Assembly (NCBI RefSeq): GCF_014235785.1
Contig: NZ_CP060137.1
Coordinates: forward strand, 3,720,001-3,784,000
Origin: Bacillus sp. PAMC26568
GTDB taxonomy: Bacteria; Bacillota; Bacilli; Bacillales; Bacillaceae
Direction: 5' to 3'
Length of the DNA stretch: 64,000 bases
The position numbers and the translations under genes are program-made. Of the stretch, positions 26,731 through 36,248 are shown piece by piece; position 1 is the first letter of the stretch; every line of letters begins with the position of its first letter. The notes below the pieces were generated by a model. It was not told where the DNA came from and did not search any database. It worked only from the letters and a program-made list of their open reading frames with translations.

Positions 26731-26930
26731 CTAATTTCTGCCAAAAATTTGAATTCTCAGCCTTATCCTTGATATTAAATTAAATTATCTTCACTAGCAA
26801 TTCGTAATTAACGTTCTGTCCATTGAATTCGGAACAAGCGTAAAGAAGCACTGCAGCCAGCTTGGGCGCTTTCATCGGCAAAATGCACCATTGTCTCTTC
26901 TTCGGGTAACATTTTAAATCATTTAAGGAA
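26731..26930 (-). pseudogene. Decayed second copy of ydhG (3' part)
   Basis: The nucleotide sequence aligns with the 3' half of the intact gene at 26337-26530. For example TTTCTGCCAAAAATTTG pairs with TTTCCGCCAAAAAATCG, and GCAATTCGTAATTAACG with GCAATTCGTATTTTACC; shared words continue to a TTCTTCGGGTAACA/TTCTTCAGGTGAAA pair. Stops and frameshifts interrupt it. It is a direct, adjacent duplicate that has lost its 5' half. Confidence 0.8.
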
Positions 26931-27045
26931 TGCTCATTAATATCGCATGCAATACTGAAGCACCCGCACTTAAGCACTGCATATCCAATTCCAGAAGCTG
27001 CACCTCTATGATTATTTTTCTCCGTTTCAATTCTATATAACCTCA
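26930..27045 (-). pseudogene. Short-chain dehydrogenase remnant (N-terminal fragment)
   Basis: The minus strand encodes RGAASGIGYAV and later FSIACDINEHSLNDLK. These are the NAD(P)-binding GxxxGIG motif and the second beta-strand with its acidic end (ACD) from a short-chain dehydrogenase, but with about ten residues missing between them. It runs directly into the ydhG remnant, producing a chimeric frame (26780-27046) that is not a real gene. Confidence 0.65.
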
Positions 27046-27079
27046 AATACTACTATGAAACAGCTTATCAATTCTGGTG

Positions 27080-27111
27080 AAAAAAATCCCCTAGCTATTT
27101 AGCTACAGGAT
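27080..27111 (-). terminator. Rho-independent terminator after the orphan binding protein gene
   Basis: On the minus strand CCTGTAGCT and AGCTAGGGG arms around AAAT are followed by six or more T. Confidence 0.75.
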
Positions 27112-27124
27112 GACATCAGCAGTC

Positions 27125-28462
27125 TTACGGATTCTGCTTTTCTTTAAGACCCTTATTAATTTTTTCGACAGCTTTGGCCGCTGCAGACTCTACATTTTCT
27201 CCTCCTATCCCTATATCCTCAAACAGTTTTTTAATCGCTTCACTAACAACAGGATAGGCTGGCGTCACCGGGCGGTTTTCAGAATATTTTTGGGCCTGTT
27301 GCACAAAAATATTTTTCGGATAGGTTTGAAGTTCAGGAAATTCTTTAGATACTGAGTATCGTGCAGGTATATCACCTGTTAATTCTACATACTTTTTTGA
27401 TCCTTCGTAACTTGTAGCATATTGTATAAATTCCCATGCTTCATCTGGATATTTAGACTTTTGCGAAATTCCAAGTGACCATCCTCCGTTTGGAACTACC
27501 TGGTTTTTATCCTTTGGCAAAGGTGCAATCCCAAAGTCTTCCCCAAATTTAAATTCCGGAACGTTTTTTTCGAAGTCTGCTAATGACCAAGAACCCATTA
27601 CAGTCATAGCAAGCTTTCCGGTAATAAAAGGATCTGGGGGCAATTCAACCGCAGCTACTTTATGCTTCTGATAAAGGTCTTGATAAAATTGCAAAGCTTC
27701 CAATGCTTCATTAGAATTTAAATATCCATCTGCTGTTGTCGCATCAGGACTTAACACATCGGCTCCGAATTGCCAAAGGAGCGGCATTTTAAAATAGGCT
27801 GGAGATTCACCATCGCTGAATCCCTGGGCTGGATCAATTCCAAATACATTTTCTGAAGGATTATTTATTTTTTTCGCAATCTCTAAGACCTCATCCCAAG
27901 TCATAGGATTATCAGGATCCTCTGACGGGAAAGGAAGTCCGGCTTTTTTGAATAGATGCTTATTATAAAATAGGGCTACTCCTGACTCGACGATAGGAGA
28001 AAGATAAATTTCATCTTCATAGATCAATCCCTCAAGAGTAGCTGATGGGATATCTTCTAAATTCCCTTCGGATCTCATGTAACTGTCTATTGATAAGAGC
28101 CAGCCAGAATCTGCATATAAAGCCAGATTCGGACTGTCTATTGACATAACATCAGGTTGATTTCCTGCAGCAATTTCCGTCCGCAGCCTCAATTCATAGT
28201 CACCATATGGAACAGAAACCATATTAATTTTAATATCAGGGTGTGCTGACTCAAAAGCAGAAATGATCTCCTTATAAGCTTTATTCTCTAAATTCGTCCC
28301 GCCATTTCGCCAAAATGTGAGCTGAATTTTGTCCTTATCATCATTTTCAATCTCAGCTTGGTTTTTTTCTCCGCTTGAGAACCTATCGAAAAATGATAGT
28401 GTAAATCCAGCCATAATAATTAAAATGATCGAACAAATAATGAAAATCGCCTTTTTTTTCAT
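27125..28462 (-). CDS. Family-1 sugar-binding protein without adjacent permeases
   Basis: A 445-aa extracellular solute-binding protein of the MalE/UgpB class: FWRNGGTNLENKAYKEIISA then FESAHPDIKINMVSVPYGDY, and near the C-terminus NGGWSLGISQKSKYPDEAWE. It has an N-terminal membrane helix (KKKAIFIICSIILIIMAGFT) but no lipobox cysteine, so it may stay tethered by an uncleaved anchor. It is the third gene of a minus-strand operon after a YesM-type kinase and YesN-type regulator, with 18 bp to the latter. No permease or ATPase is present. It may partner distant permeases or present the ligand to the kinase. Confidence 0.85.
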   Translation of the reverse strand: MKKKAIFIICSIILIIMAGFTLSFFDRFSSGEKNQAEIENDDKDKIQLTFWRNGGTNLENKAYKEIISAFESAHPDIKINMVSVPYGDYELRLRTEIAAGNQPDVMSIDSPNLALYADSGWLLSIDSYMRSEGNLEDIPSATLEGLIYEDEIYLSPIVESGVALFYNKHLFKKAGLPFPSEDPDNPMTWDEVLEIAKKINNPSENVFGIDPAQGFSDGESPAYFKMPLLWQFGADVLSPDATTADGYLNSNEALEALQFYQDLYQKHKVAAVELPPDPFITGKLAMTVMGSWSLADFEKNVPEFKFGEDFGIAPLPKDKNQVVPNGGWSLGISQKSKYPDEAWEFIQYATSYEGSKKYVELTGDIPARYSVSKEFPELQTYPKNIFVQQAQKYSENRPVTPAYPVVSEAIKKLFEDIGIGGENVESAAAKAVEKINKGLKEKQNP

Positions 28463-28480
28463 CCTATTCCCTTTCTTTCA

Positions 28481-30073
28481 TTAACTATAAAGTGACTTAC
28501 GGAATTCAGCCGGCGTTTGACCAAAATGTTTTTTAAATACTGTACTAAAATAACCTGAGTTTGAAAAACCCACCAAATGAGCTACGTCAATTATTTTAAG
28601 CTGCTTATCTTTTAAAAATAGCTTGGCACTTTCCATTCGCAAGTTATTCAAATAATCACTGAAGTTTTGACCGATATGATTTTTGAAGATTTCAGATAAG
28701 TAAGCACTGTTGATATGAAATTGTTCTGATAATGACGAAAGCGAAATTTCATTTGCATAATGTTTGTCCAAATAACGGCGGACATTATCTACGATTGCCA
28801 TTCCATTTGAAGAATTACGGGCTGCATGCACCTGCTCAATAATGGAATGAGCCAGATGAATGAGGTGTTCGATAACCCTGCTTTGAGAATTTAGCTCCCA
28901 TATACTCTGCTGGCATTTCCATATCGTTTTATTTATTTCATTCGTATCTATATCGTATTTTCTTGCAAGTGAACCTAACAAAAATAAAATTCGATTGGCA
29001 ACAAAAGAAAAGGACATCATCGAGCGGTTATTCGTTCCTCCCAAAATTGAATAAAGATTATTCTTAAAAGCTTCATAGTTTACATTTTCAATCGCATTTA
29101 TTAATTTCTTTTCAATATCAGGTGAAAAATGAAACATCTCTTTATTAATTGTGCCTTCTATAACCTGTGATTGTGAGCCTAACTGACTTTGACTCCAAGA
29201 AAGCAAAGCTGAAATATAGCCTGTTTTAAATTCTGTAAGACCAGTAATAACGGTTCCAATACCAATTACTGTTTCTAGATTTAAGAATTCCTTTACTGAT
29301 CGCTGCACTGATTTTATAAAACTGGATGTGTGAGTGAACGGTTCTGAATCTATTCGATGGATAAAGTGAATTGTATTTGCATAGCTTGCGTCATAAAAGG
29401 AATAAGTCCCTTCATGCGATTGAGCTATTTCCCTGCATAGCATTCTAAAAGGAAGCCATAGTTCCTTTATTATATTTGGATAGTGATCAGACCCTCGAAT
29501 CTCCACTGTAACAAATTGAACCTGTACGTTTTCATTCGTAAAAACACTTAACTGCAGCTGATGCAGTCTCTCTACTGCCATATTTAGTTCTGACCATTCC
29601 TCTTTAACTAAATGCAGCAAATACTGTTCCCGCATTTCTTCTAACTGGCTGTGAACAAGCCTGCTCATACGATCTGATTCGATTTGAATTCTCTTCTCTT
29701 CCTCTGCTTCTATTCGAATCCTTCTTAAAGCTTCTGTTAATTCATCTGGATCAACAGGTTTTAATAGATAATCTTTTACTCCTTCAATCATTGAAGACCT
29801 TACATACTCAAAATCCGAATATCCAGATAAAACGATCACCTTTACATTGGGGTGTTCAAGATGACATTGCTTAACAAATTCGATGCCATCCATGATTGGC
29901 ATTCTCACATCTGTAATGACAATGTCTGCATCAATTTTTCTTAATTTTTCCAGTGTTTCTTTCCCATTTGAAGCTTCTCCGACGATATGGAAGCCTTCAT
30001 TTTCCCACTCAACTTTCATTCGCAGCCCTTTACGAATTTGAATTTCATCATCGGTGATTATGACCTTCATCAT
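28481..30073 (-). CDS. YesN-type response regulator (REC plus AraC HTH)
   Basis: A 530-aa response regulator. The N-terminal receiver has VIITDDEIQIRKGLRMKV, the phospho-acceptor in DIVITDVRMPIMDG (Asp54) and a KPVD switch lysine. A long linker (about residues 130-420) precedes a C-terminal AraC/XylS double HTH (SEQFHINSAYLSEIFKNHIG and VAHLVGFSNSGYFSTVFKKH). Such regulators usually control nearby sugar ABC genes. The ATG pair behind GGGGGGAG is used; the frame overlaps the kinase gene by 26 bp, indicating translational coupling. Its partner kinase is upstream and a sugar-binding protein gene downstream. Confidence 0.93.
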   Translation of the reverse strand: MMKVIITDDEIQIRKGLRMKVEWENEGFHIVGEASNGKETLEKLRKIDADIVITDVRMPIMDGIEFVKQCHLEHPNVKVIVLSGYSDFEYVRSSMIEGVKDYLLKPVDPDELTEALRRIRIEAEEEKRIQIESDRMSRLVHSQLEEMREQYLLHLVKEEWSELNMAVERLHQLQLSVFTNENVQVQFVTVEIRGSDHYPNIIKELWLPFRMLCREIAQSHEGTYSFYDASYANTIHFIHRIDSEPFTHTSSFIKSVQRSVKEFLNLETVIGIGTVITGLTEFKTGYISALLSWSQSQLGSQSQVIEGTINKEMFHFSPDIEKKLINAIENVNYEAFKNNLYSILGGTNNRSMMSFSFVANRILFLLGSLARKYDIDTNEINKTIWKCQQSIWELNSQSRVIEHLIHLAHSIIEQVHAARNSSNGMAIVDNVRRYLDKHYANEISLSSLSEQFHINSAYLSEIFKNHIGQNFSDYLNNLRMESAKLFLKDKQLKIIDVAHLVGFSNSGYFSTVFKKHFGQTPAEFRKSLYS

Positions 30074-31844
30074 GAATCTCCCCCCCATCATCCTTAATGC
30101 ACAATGTAATCCTCGTGCCTGCATTCATTTTTGATTGAATTTCATATGAGAAGTTTTGACCATAAAATAACTTTAATCGGCCAATCACATTTTTGAACCC
30201 AATGCTTTTCCCTTTACTTTCGAGCACATTATTTTTTTCAGTATTCATTAGTTCTGAAATAACCTCATCAGACATACCCACTCCATTATCTTCTACTATG
30301 ATAAATAGTTGATCTCCGCTCTTTTTGGTTTGGATTTTCAGAACAGCATTTGTGTTTTCTATAAAACTATATTTTACTGCATTTTCTACAAGCGGCTGTA
30401 TGATAAATTTAATGATCGGCAAAGACTTTGTTTCTGGCTCCTCCTCAATTTCAATCGAGATATCATCTTCATATCTTACTTTTAAGATATCAGTGAAATT
30501 TCGTATATAATTTATTTCTTCACCTAATTTCACGACATCACTATGAGTATTCAGGGAATACCTCATCATACGTCCTAAATATATGCTGACATTCATTACC
30601 TCTCGATTTTTACCTTGAACAGCTAATCCTCCTATAATTTCGAGAGTATTATTCATAAAATGAGGATTGATTTGCAGTAACAAGGCTTTGTATTCTGCAT
30701 CTTTTCTGCGGATATTTGCCTCATACTCAATTTCTATTAAGTGATTCAATCGATCAATTGTTTGACCGAAAACTTTAATTAAATAACCAACTTCATCGTT
30801 ATAAGATTTGATTGAAGGCATAAATCGTTTGGCTCCAGAGAAGTCTCCTTTTTCAATAAATCTCATTGCTTTAGCAAGCTGTCCCAGCGGACTTACGATA
30901 TTGGTGGATAATAAATAGGAAGCAATGATTGTTAAAATGAAAATGAATGCACTTGTAAAGAACAAGTTTTTTTGCAGCTGTTCAATTTCCGAGAACAATT
31001 CCGTCTTTGTAATCTCACTGAAAAGGATCCAATCACCGATTTTTAACTTTTGAAAGAATACGAGGTATTCCTCCCCATTATGGTCCGTTTCTATTAAGCC
31101 TGTATTTTGCCTGTGATTCGTTATTTTATCTAAGCTTTGATTTAATACATATTTGGGTGTCTGGACCTCCCCCGATAATACATTCGATGCCTCACTATCT
31201 AATAAATACACTCGTCCATTTTCACCGAGTTTGATTTTGCTTAATGCCGTTTCAAGCAATGCTGTCGGAAAATTAATCTTTATAATTCCAGATATTTCAA
31301 AGGTATATATATCAAACAGGGGGATAAGATAACTATTTACCTTTCTCTCACGCATGTCTTGATACTGTTGAAATGAATCGATATGTGTTTTCACCCACCG
31401 CTGATCATTTTCTGAATACCCTTTGTACCACTCCGTTTTCTTTAGCGATGGATTATTCCCCCAAGTTCCCGTGCCGTCATTTAGAAACATGGAAATTGAC
31501 ATTGCATTTGAGTTATTGATCATCATTGATGATAACTGCATTTTAAGCTGATTTTTCATTAATAAAAGCTGATTATTTGTCGTATCCTCATCCTCTTTTT
31601 CTAATTGCATCCACTGTTGAGTCGTTTGATTCACGAGAACTTGTTTTCCGAGATCCTCAGCCTGTGCAGTAATGGAATCAATATAAAGCGAGTACTGATC
31701 CATCATTTCTACCGTTGAATCCTTCGTTTGTTCTTCCATAATAGATGTAAACCAGTTCGGAATAATAATGGATAAAAGAAGGAATGGAATCGTTAACAAT
31801 ATAGTGAAAATAATAAATAAACGATTTCGCAAAGAAAAAAACAT
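30048..31844 (-). CDS. YesM-type sensor histidine kinase
   Basis: A 598-aa membrane kinase of the LytS/YesM class. It has an N-terminal helix (about residues 5-30), a large extracellular sensor domain, a second helix near 290-310 (FFTSAFIFILTIIASYLLST), a HAMP segment, the phospho-acceptor region LLLQINPHFMNNTLEIIGGL, and a C-terminal ATPase with VEDNGVGM. This class senses carbohydrates or cell-surface cues through the extracellular part. It is the first gene of the three-gene operon. Confidence 0.93.
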   Translation of the reverse strand: MFFSLRNRLFIIFTILLTIPFLLLSIIIPNWFTSIMEEQTKDSTVEMMDQYSLYIDSITAQAEDLGKQVLVNQTTQQWMQLEKEDEDTTNNQLLLMKNQLKMQLSSMMINNSNAMSISMFLNDGTGTWGNNPSLKKTEWYKGYSENDQRWVKTHIDSFQQYQDMRERKVNSYLIPLFDIYTFEISGIIKINFPTALLETALSKIKLGENGRVYLLDSEASNVLSGEVQTPKYVLNQSLDKITNHRQNTGLIETDHNGEEYLVFFQKLKIGDWILFSEITKTELFSEIEQLQKNLFFTSAFIFILTIIASYLLSTNIVSPLGQLAKAMRFIEKGDFSGAKRFMPSIKSYNDEVGYLIKVFGQTIDRLNHLIEIEYEANIRRKDAEYKALLLQINPHFMNNTLEIIGGLAVQGKNREVMNVSIYLGRMMRYSLNTHSDVVKLGEEINYIRNFTDILKVRYEDDISIEIEEEPETKSLPIIKFIIQPLVENAVKYSFIENTNAVLKIQTKKSGDQLFIIVEDNGVGMSDEVISELMNTEKNNVLESKGKSIGFKNVIGRLKLFYGQNFSYEIQSKMNAGTRITLCIKDDGGEIHDEGHNHR

Positions 31845-32021
31845 ATAGTCCCCCCGCCTAAAAAGAAAACCCTTACATTAAAGTGATAAATATGTCTTTA
31901 ACACACTCTTGCAAACTAGTTTTTTGCTTGAATCCATATTTACTATTATTATAGCCCATATAAGCCAATAGCTTCATGGCATATTCACTTGTTTCCATTT
32001 CCTTTTATAGTCAGTTAATCT

Positions 32022-32252
32022 TTTTAATTGGATGTTTTCGCATAGATTGTTGTTTTTGATTATAAATGTTGTCCGTTCCTTTCCGCTCCAGTCACTTGCT
32101 TTCCGCAGTCCGGCTGGGAGCCTCCTCGGCTTTGCCTGTGGGGTCTCCCATTTCCCTCTATTTTCCCGCAGGAGTCAAGTGCCTGCAGCGTAGATCCACT
32201 TATGGCTTTAAACATTTCTATTCTAATAGCCACAAGGTTTACGAAAAGAGCC
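32022..32252 (+). repeat. Dispersed intergenic element, copy B
   Basis: This 231-bp element has a left part GTTTTCGCATAGATTGTTGT, a GC-rich centre with imperfect complementary stretches (GGGAGCCTCCTCGGCTTTGC then GGGGTCTCCCATTTCCC) and a right end GGTTTACGAAAAGAGCC. Copies lie at 4.5, 38.9 (inverted) and 46.6 kb. No protein is encoded. The rest of 31845-32440 is AT-rich with the promoter of the next operon. Confidence 0.82.
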
Positions 32253-32372
32253 TTTTAATTTATCATATCCTGTGAAATTTACTATAAAGGATTTTTGTCA
32301 TTTTTTTCTGTTATTGTCCTTTATAATCCGCAGATGAAATAAATAAAACTTAAAATGCGATCTCACAAAAAC

Positions 32373-32402
32373 TTCACATCATTTTAATAAAATTGGTATT
32401 AT
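32373..32402 (+). promoter_or_regulatory. Putative sigma-A promoter for the two-component operon
   Basis: TTCACA (-35, 32373-32378), an 18-bp spacer and TATTAT (-10, 32397-32402), 38 bp before the response regulator start codon. Agreement with consensus is moderate. Confidence 0.5.
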
Positions 32403-32440
32403 ACTTCTGTTATATGAAATTATAAAGCGAGGTTTGCATC

Positions 32441-33115
32441 GTGAAGAGAATAACTGTGATGGTCATAGATGATGAAGAAACAATGAGGGCATTAGTAAAA
32501 ACTTTTTTAATCCAGGAAGGGTATTCTGTTATTGAAGCCGCTAACGGTATGGACGCTCTTGCGCTTTTGCAGAATAATACACCTGATCTTTTATTGGCAG
32601 ATGTCATGATGCCTTATATGGACGGATTTTCATTTGCTGGTGAATTGAAAAAGAATCACGATATTCCTCTCATCTTTTTATCCGCAAGAGGAGAAGAGTG
32701 GGATAAAGTTCAAGGACTTAAGCTCGGCGGAGACGATTACATCGTGAAACCATTTCACCCTGGAGAGCTGTTGGCAAGAATTGAATCTGTCTTAAGAAGA
32801 ACAAGGCAGATTCCAAAACCGCATACTAGATTCATCATAGGTCCTCTCGTTCTTGATTCACTTGCTTACAAAGCGCTGATAGATGATCAGCCTCTTTCAC
32901 TAACATTGAAAGAATTTGAGATGCTTTCATTGCTCGCAAGGAATAAAGGGACCGTTTTCACAAGGGATCAGCTGTTGGAATCTGTATGGGGAACTGACTA
33001 CAACGGCACTGGACGTACAGTAGATACACATATTAAAACGCTGCGGCTAAAATTAAAAGATCATGCATATCTCATTCAAACAGCATGGGGCATCGGCTAT
33101 AAATTTGAGGTGTAA
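32441..33115 (+). CDS. OmpR/PhoB-family response regulator
   Basis: A 224-aa regulator. The receiver domain has MVIDDEETMRALVK, the phospho-acceptor in LLLADVMMPYMDGF (Asp54) and IVKPF with the switch lysine. The C-terminal winged HTH has LTLKEFEMLSLLARNKGTVF and RTVDTHIKTLRLKLKD. The start is GTG behind a GAGG site. It overlaps closely with the kinase gene 3 bp downstream. Targets are not evident; the neighbouring mod and sco genes are on other transcripts. Confidence 0.93.
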   Translation: MKRITVMVIDDEETMRALVKTFLIQEGYSVIEAANGMDALALLQNNTPDLLLADVMMPYMDGFSFAGELKKNHDIPLIFLSARGEEWDKVQGLKLGGDDYIVKPFHPGELLARIESVLRRTRQIPKPHTRFIIGPLVLDSLAYKALIDDQPLSLTLKEFEMLSLLARNKGTVFTRDQLLESVWGTDYNGTGRTVDTHIKTLRLKLKDHAYLIQTAWGIGYKFEV

Positions 33116-33118
33116 TCT

Positions 33119-34522
33119 TTGAAAATCAAAAGGCTGAAACTAAGTCAGAAAATCTTATTTCTTATTGGAGTCTGTATTTTATTCAGTATTCTTTTCTCTT
33201 TTTTCTTTCTTCATTTTTTATATAAAGAGCTATACATTAACAGCATTAAAGAATCCGTCATATACCAAGGAGAAAGGACTGCTTCTCATTATCACTACGG
33301 ATCTCTGAGCGATGAAATCATCGAAAAAATCCATTGGTACAATGTTGTTTCTGAATATGAAGTGATCGTATTTGATCGTATTGAAGAATTAACAACATAT
33401 TTTCCTTATGAAGTGAACTATGAAGCGCTGATTAATAACCAGGATCGCAAACAGCTTGAAAAAGGAAACTTTGTTATGAAAGACGGTTATGTGAAGGAGT
33501 TTAACCGTGAAATTGTCGGAGCTGTTTTCCCAATAATGGGAGAAGCTGGTCTTATTGGATTTATATATATTTATGTACCTTTGGCTGATCTTCAGGAAGT
33601 GTTTAAAGGAAGTCTCCCTATCTTAGTCCTTGTCGGGTCCATATTTTTCATTATTCTCTTTCTAGTGGTTAATAAGATCCAAAGTTCCCTTTTTCAGCCT
33701 CTGAACGAGATTGAAGCATTTTCAAAAGAGGTTTCAAAAGGCAATTATTCAAATCGCTTACTTAATAAGAATAACGACGAGATCGGTCAATTGGCTCTTG
33801 CCTTCAATTCGATGAGCCAGTCGTTAGAGGAACAAGAGACCCGAAAAAAAGAGTTTTTATCAAATGTGGTTCACGAACTGAGAACACCCTTAACATATAT
33901 CGGCGGCTATACTCAAGCATTAAAACAGCAAATCTATACATCACCCGAAGAAGCTCAGCACTATTTGAAAACCATTGAAAATGAAACAAACCGTCTTAAG
34001 AAACTGATTCATGATGTGATTGAACTGGACCATCTTCAAGAAAATATGTACATTCTGAATGAAGAACCAATGGCGATTGCCCAGCTATTTTTAGATACAC
34101 TTGCTCTTTTTGATATCCGCATTAACGAAAAGCAATTAAACATCGAATTAGACATTCAGGAAGATCTCATTGTCAATGGTGATCCCAAACGGATGCAGCA
34201 GGTTTTCTACAACCTTTTAGATAATGCCATAAAATATTCTGCAGAAAAAAGCATAATCAAAGTGAACCTGATTGAAGAAAACAAAAAAAAATTGTTGTTT
34301 CAAGTTAACAACAAAGGTAATGAAATATCTGAAACCGATATTGGACATATCGGGGAGCGCTTTTTCCGTACAGATAAAGCGAGAAGCAGATCTACAGGCG
34401 GAACTGGTTTAGGTATATCAATTGTAAAAGAAATTGTAAGGCTTCATGGGGGCTCGTTTTCACTAAGCAGCCATACAACAAATGGGACAACCGTTTCGAT
34501 CATACTGCCTCTTCTGCTGTGA
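33119..34522 (+). CDS. Sensor histidine kinase partner of the OmpR-type regulator
   Basis: A 467-aa membrane kinase starting at TTG just after the regulator stop, with GAGGTG inside the end of that gene as its ribosome site. It has two helices (residues 12-35 and about 162-182) that enclose a 125-residue extracellular sensor, then HAMP, the H-box NVVHELRTPLTYIGGY (HELRTP), the N-box FYNLLDNAIKYS, and G-boxes near the end (STGGTGLGISIVKEIV). The signal is unknown. A bidirectional terminator follows. Confidence 0.92.
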   Translation: MKIKRLKLSQKILFLIGVCILFSILFSFFFLHFLYKELYINSIKESVIYQGERTASHYHYGSLSDEIIEKIHWYNVVSEYEVIVFDRIEELTTYFPYEVNYEALINNQDRKQLEKGNFVMKDGYVKEFNREIVGAVFPIMGEAGLIGFIYIYVPLADLQEVFKGSLPILVLVGSIFFIILFLVVNKIQSSLFQPLNEIEAFSKEVSKGNYSNRLLNKNNDEIGQLALAFNSMSQSLEEQETRKKEFLSNVVHELRTPLTYIGGYTQALKQQIYTSPEEAQHYLKTIENETNRLKKLIHDVIELDHLQENMYILNEEPMAIAQLFLDTLALFDIRINEKQLNIELDIQEDLIVNGDPKRMQQVFYNLLDNAIKYSAEKSIIKVNLIEENKKKLLFQVNNKGNEISETDIGHIGERFFRTDKARSRSTGGTGLGISIVKEIVRLHGGSFSLSSHTTNGTTVSIILPLLL

Positions 34523-34535
34523 CGGTGGGATATAC

Positions 34536-34576
34536 AAAAAAAGAAAGTACAATGTCTAATTTGTACTTTCTTTTTT
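34536..34576. terminator. Bidirectional terminator between kinase and modB
   Basis: AAAGAAAGTACAA and TTGTACTTTCTTT arms, with A and T runs on both sides, lie between convergent genes. Confidence 0.9.
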
Positions 34577-34577
34577 G

Positions 34578-35237
34578 CTAATTTGATTTTACAAGCTGCA
34601 CACATACTAACATTAAAAATGAAATACCAATCATGCTCATGACCCATAACCAAGCCATTTCCATATTGCCGGAATCAATGGCAATATAGATGGCTGTAGA
34701 AGTCGTTTGTGTTTTTCCTGGAATGTTGCCCGCGAACATTAACGTTGCTCCAAATTCACCAAGCGCTCTTGTAAAACTCAAGATTCCTCCTGAAATGATA
34801 GATTTAAGTGTAAGAGGAATGGAAACATAAATAAATAGGCTATATTCATTCGCACCATCTACACGGGCTGCGTCCTCAATTTCTTTATCTATCGATTCAA
34901 ACCCGGTTTTAGCGGATTGGTACATAAGGGGAAAGGCAACTACAACAGAAGCAATAACAGCTGCCCACCATGTAAACATAATCGGCTGGTTAAACAGCCA
35001 TTCAATCAATTCCCCTGCTGGACTGTTCCTGCCAAAAAAGAAAATCAGCAAAAACCCCACGACAGTAGGAGGTAATACTAATGGCAAAAGGAAGATCGTT
35101 TCGATGATAACTTTCCCTTTGAACCTCTTCCCAGCCATTATCTTCCCAAAGAATAACCCTAATATAATAACTATTATTCCAGATACAGACGCGATCTCAA
35201 TGGAGAGTCTGACTGGAGACCAGAAATCAGCTGTCAT
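34578..35237 (-). CDS. modB: Molybdate ABC transporter permease ModB
   Basis: A 219-aa permease with about five helices and the ATPase-contact loop DKEIEDAARVDGANEYSLFI. Signatures of ModB include LPPTVVGFLLIFFFGRNSPA near the N-terminus and ALGEFGATLMFAGNIPGKTQ near the C-terminus. It transports molybdate or tungstate. It overlaps modA by 4 bp (ATGA), so the two are translationally coupled. No ModC ATPase is found; Bacillus YvgLM also lacks an adjacent one. Confidence 0.93.
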   Translation of the reverse strand: MTADFWSPVRLSIEIASVSGIIVIILGLFFGKIMAGKRFKGKVIIETIFLLPLVLPPTVVGFLLIFFFGRNSPAGELIEWLFNQPIMFTWWAAVIASVVVAFPLMYQSAKTGFESIDKEIEDAARVDGANEYSLFIYVSIPLTLKSIISGGILSFTRALGEFGATLMFAGNIPGKTQTTSTAIYIAIDSGNMEMAWLWVMSMIGISFLMLVCVQLVKSN

Positions 35238-36025
35238 TTTGATTCATTCAGTCCTTTAAATCCATACATTTCTAAAATCTTCATAGATGCTTCATTTTGA
35301 AGATAATCATAGAATTGTTTGGCTTCTTTTGGATGGGAACTATTTTTTATCACACCCGCAGGATAAATAATGGGTTCATGAGTATTTTCCTTCGCAATCT
35401 CTGCTATCTCAACTTTTGGAGAACTAAGCGCATCTGTTTTATACACCATTCCTGCGTCAACATTATTCAATTCTACATATGTAAGAACCTGGCGGACATC
35501 TTTAGCGTATACCACTTTTCCTTCAATTATTTTCCAAATATTTAAGTGTTCTAATGTTTCTTTAGCATACTGCCCTGCCGGTACAGTCTCAGGGGTGCCA
35601 ATGGAAATTTTCTCTGTTTTGGTTAGGTCATCAAATCCATTAATATCAATATTCGAATCCTTTGGAACCACTAAAACAAGTTCATTACCAACAAGATCTG
35701 CACTTTTTTTCTTTTCAATGAATCCTTCATGCACTAATTGATCAAATTTGTCTTCAGCAGCAGAGAAAAAGAGATCGACTGGCGCCCCTTGAGTGATTTG
35801 CTGTTGAAGCGCACCTGAGGCTCCAAAGTTAAAAACTACTTTTATATGAGGGTGTTCCTTTTCAAAGGCCGTTTTTATGCCTTTCAATGCATCTTGCAAA
35901 CTGGCTGCTGCTGAGATCGTCAATTCCACCTTTTTGTCAGGAGCTTCTTGTTTCTGAATTGCTGTACATCCAGACACAGCCAACAATAAAAGCATCATCA
36001 AAAATAAGATATATCTCTTTTTCAT
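35234..36025 (-). CDS. modA: Molybdate-binding lipoprotein ModA
   Basis: A 263-aa solute-binding protein with lipobox LLAVSGC (Cys20) and the oxyanion-binding motifs of ModA: SAAASLQDALKGIKTAF and NFGASGALQQQITQGAPVDL. It binds molybdate outside the membrane and passes it to ModB. The ATG has an AGAGGA site. No molybdenum-cofactor riboswitch or ModE site was recognised in the 200-bp upstream region. Confidence 0.93.
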   Translation of the reverse strand: MKKRYILFLMMLLLLAVSGCTAIQKQEAPDKKVELTISAAASLQDALKGIKTAFEKEHPHIKVVFNFGASGALQQQITQGAPVDLFFSAAEDKFDQLVHEGFIEKKKSADLVGNELVLVVPKDSNIDINGFDDLTKTEKISIGTPETVPAGQYAKETLEHLNIWKIIEGKVVYAKDVRQVLTYVELNNVDAGMVYKTDALSSPKVEIAEIAKENTHEPIIYPAGVIKNSSHPKEAKQFYDYLQNEASMKILEMYGFKGLNESK

Positions 36026-36248
36026 TCCTCTTTCTCCCTCGAAAATCAGAGTTCCTTACACCTAATTATTATTACTATAACAAAAATGAACATAGTTCAC
36101 CTGTCTCCTGAATTCATTCAGCCAATTTTTCAGTTTTATTTGTTGAATTATTGCTAATCTTTTCTCACATATATTTCACAATCATCGTTTATTCTTGTTA
36201 TACAAATCTATTATCTGTCTATAAATGACTAGAGAAATGAGGTGCAAA

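Noticed and set aside
26780..27046. 88-aa minus-strand reading frame with GAASGIG motif
   Set aside because: A chimera of a dehydrogenase remnant and a decayed ydhG copy, not an intact gene.
32066..32275. 69-aa + strand reading frame
   Set aside because: Lies within the dispersed intergenic element; no coding features.
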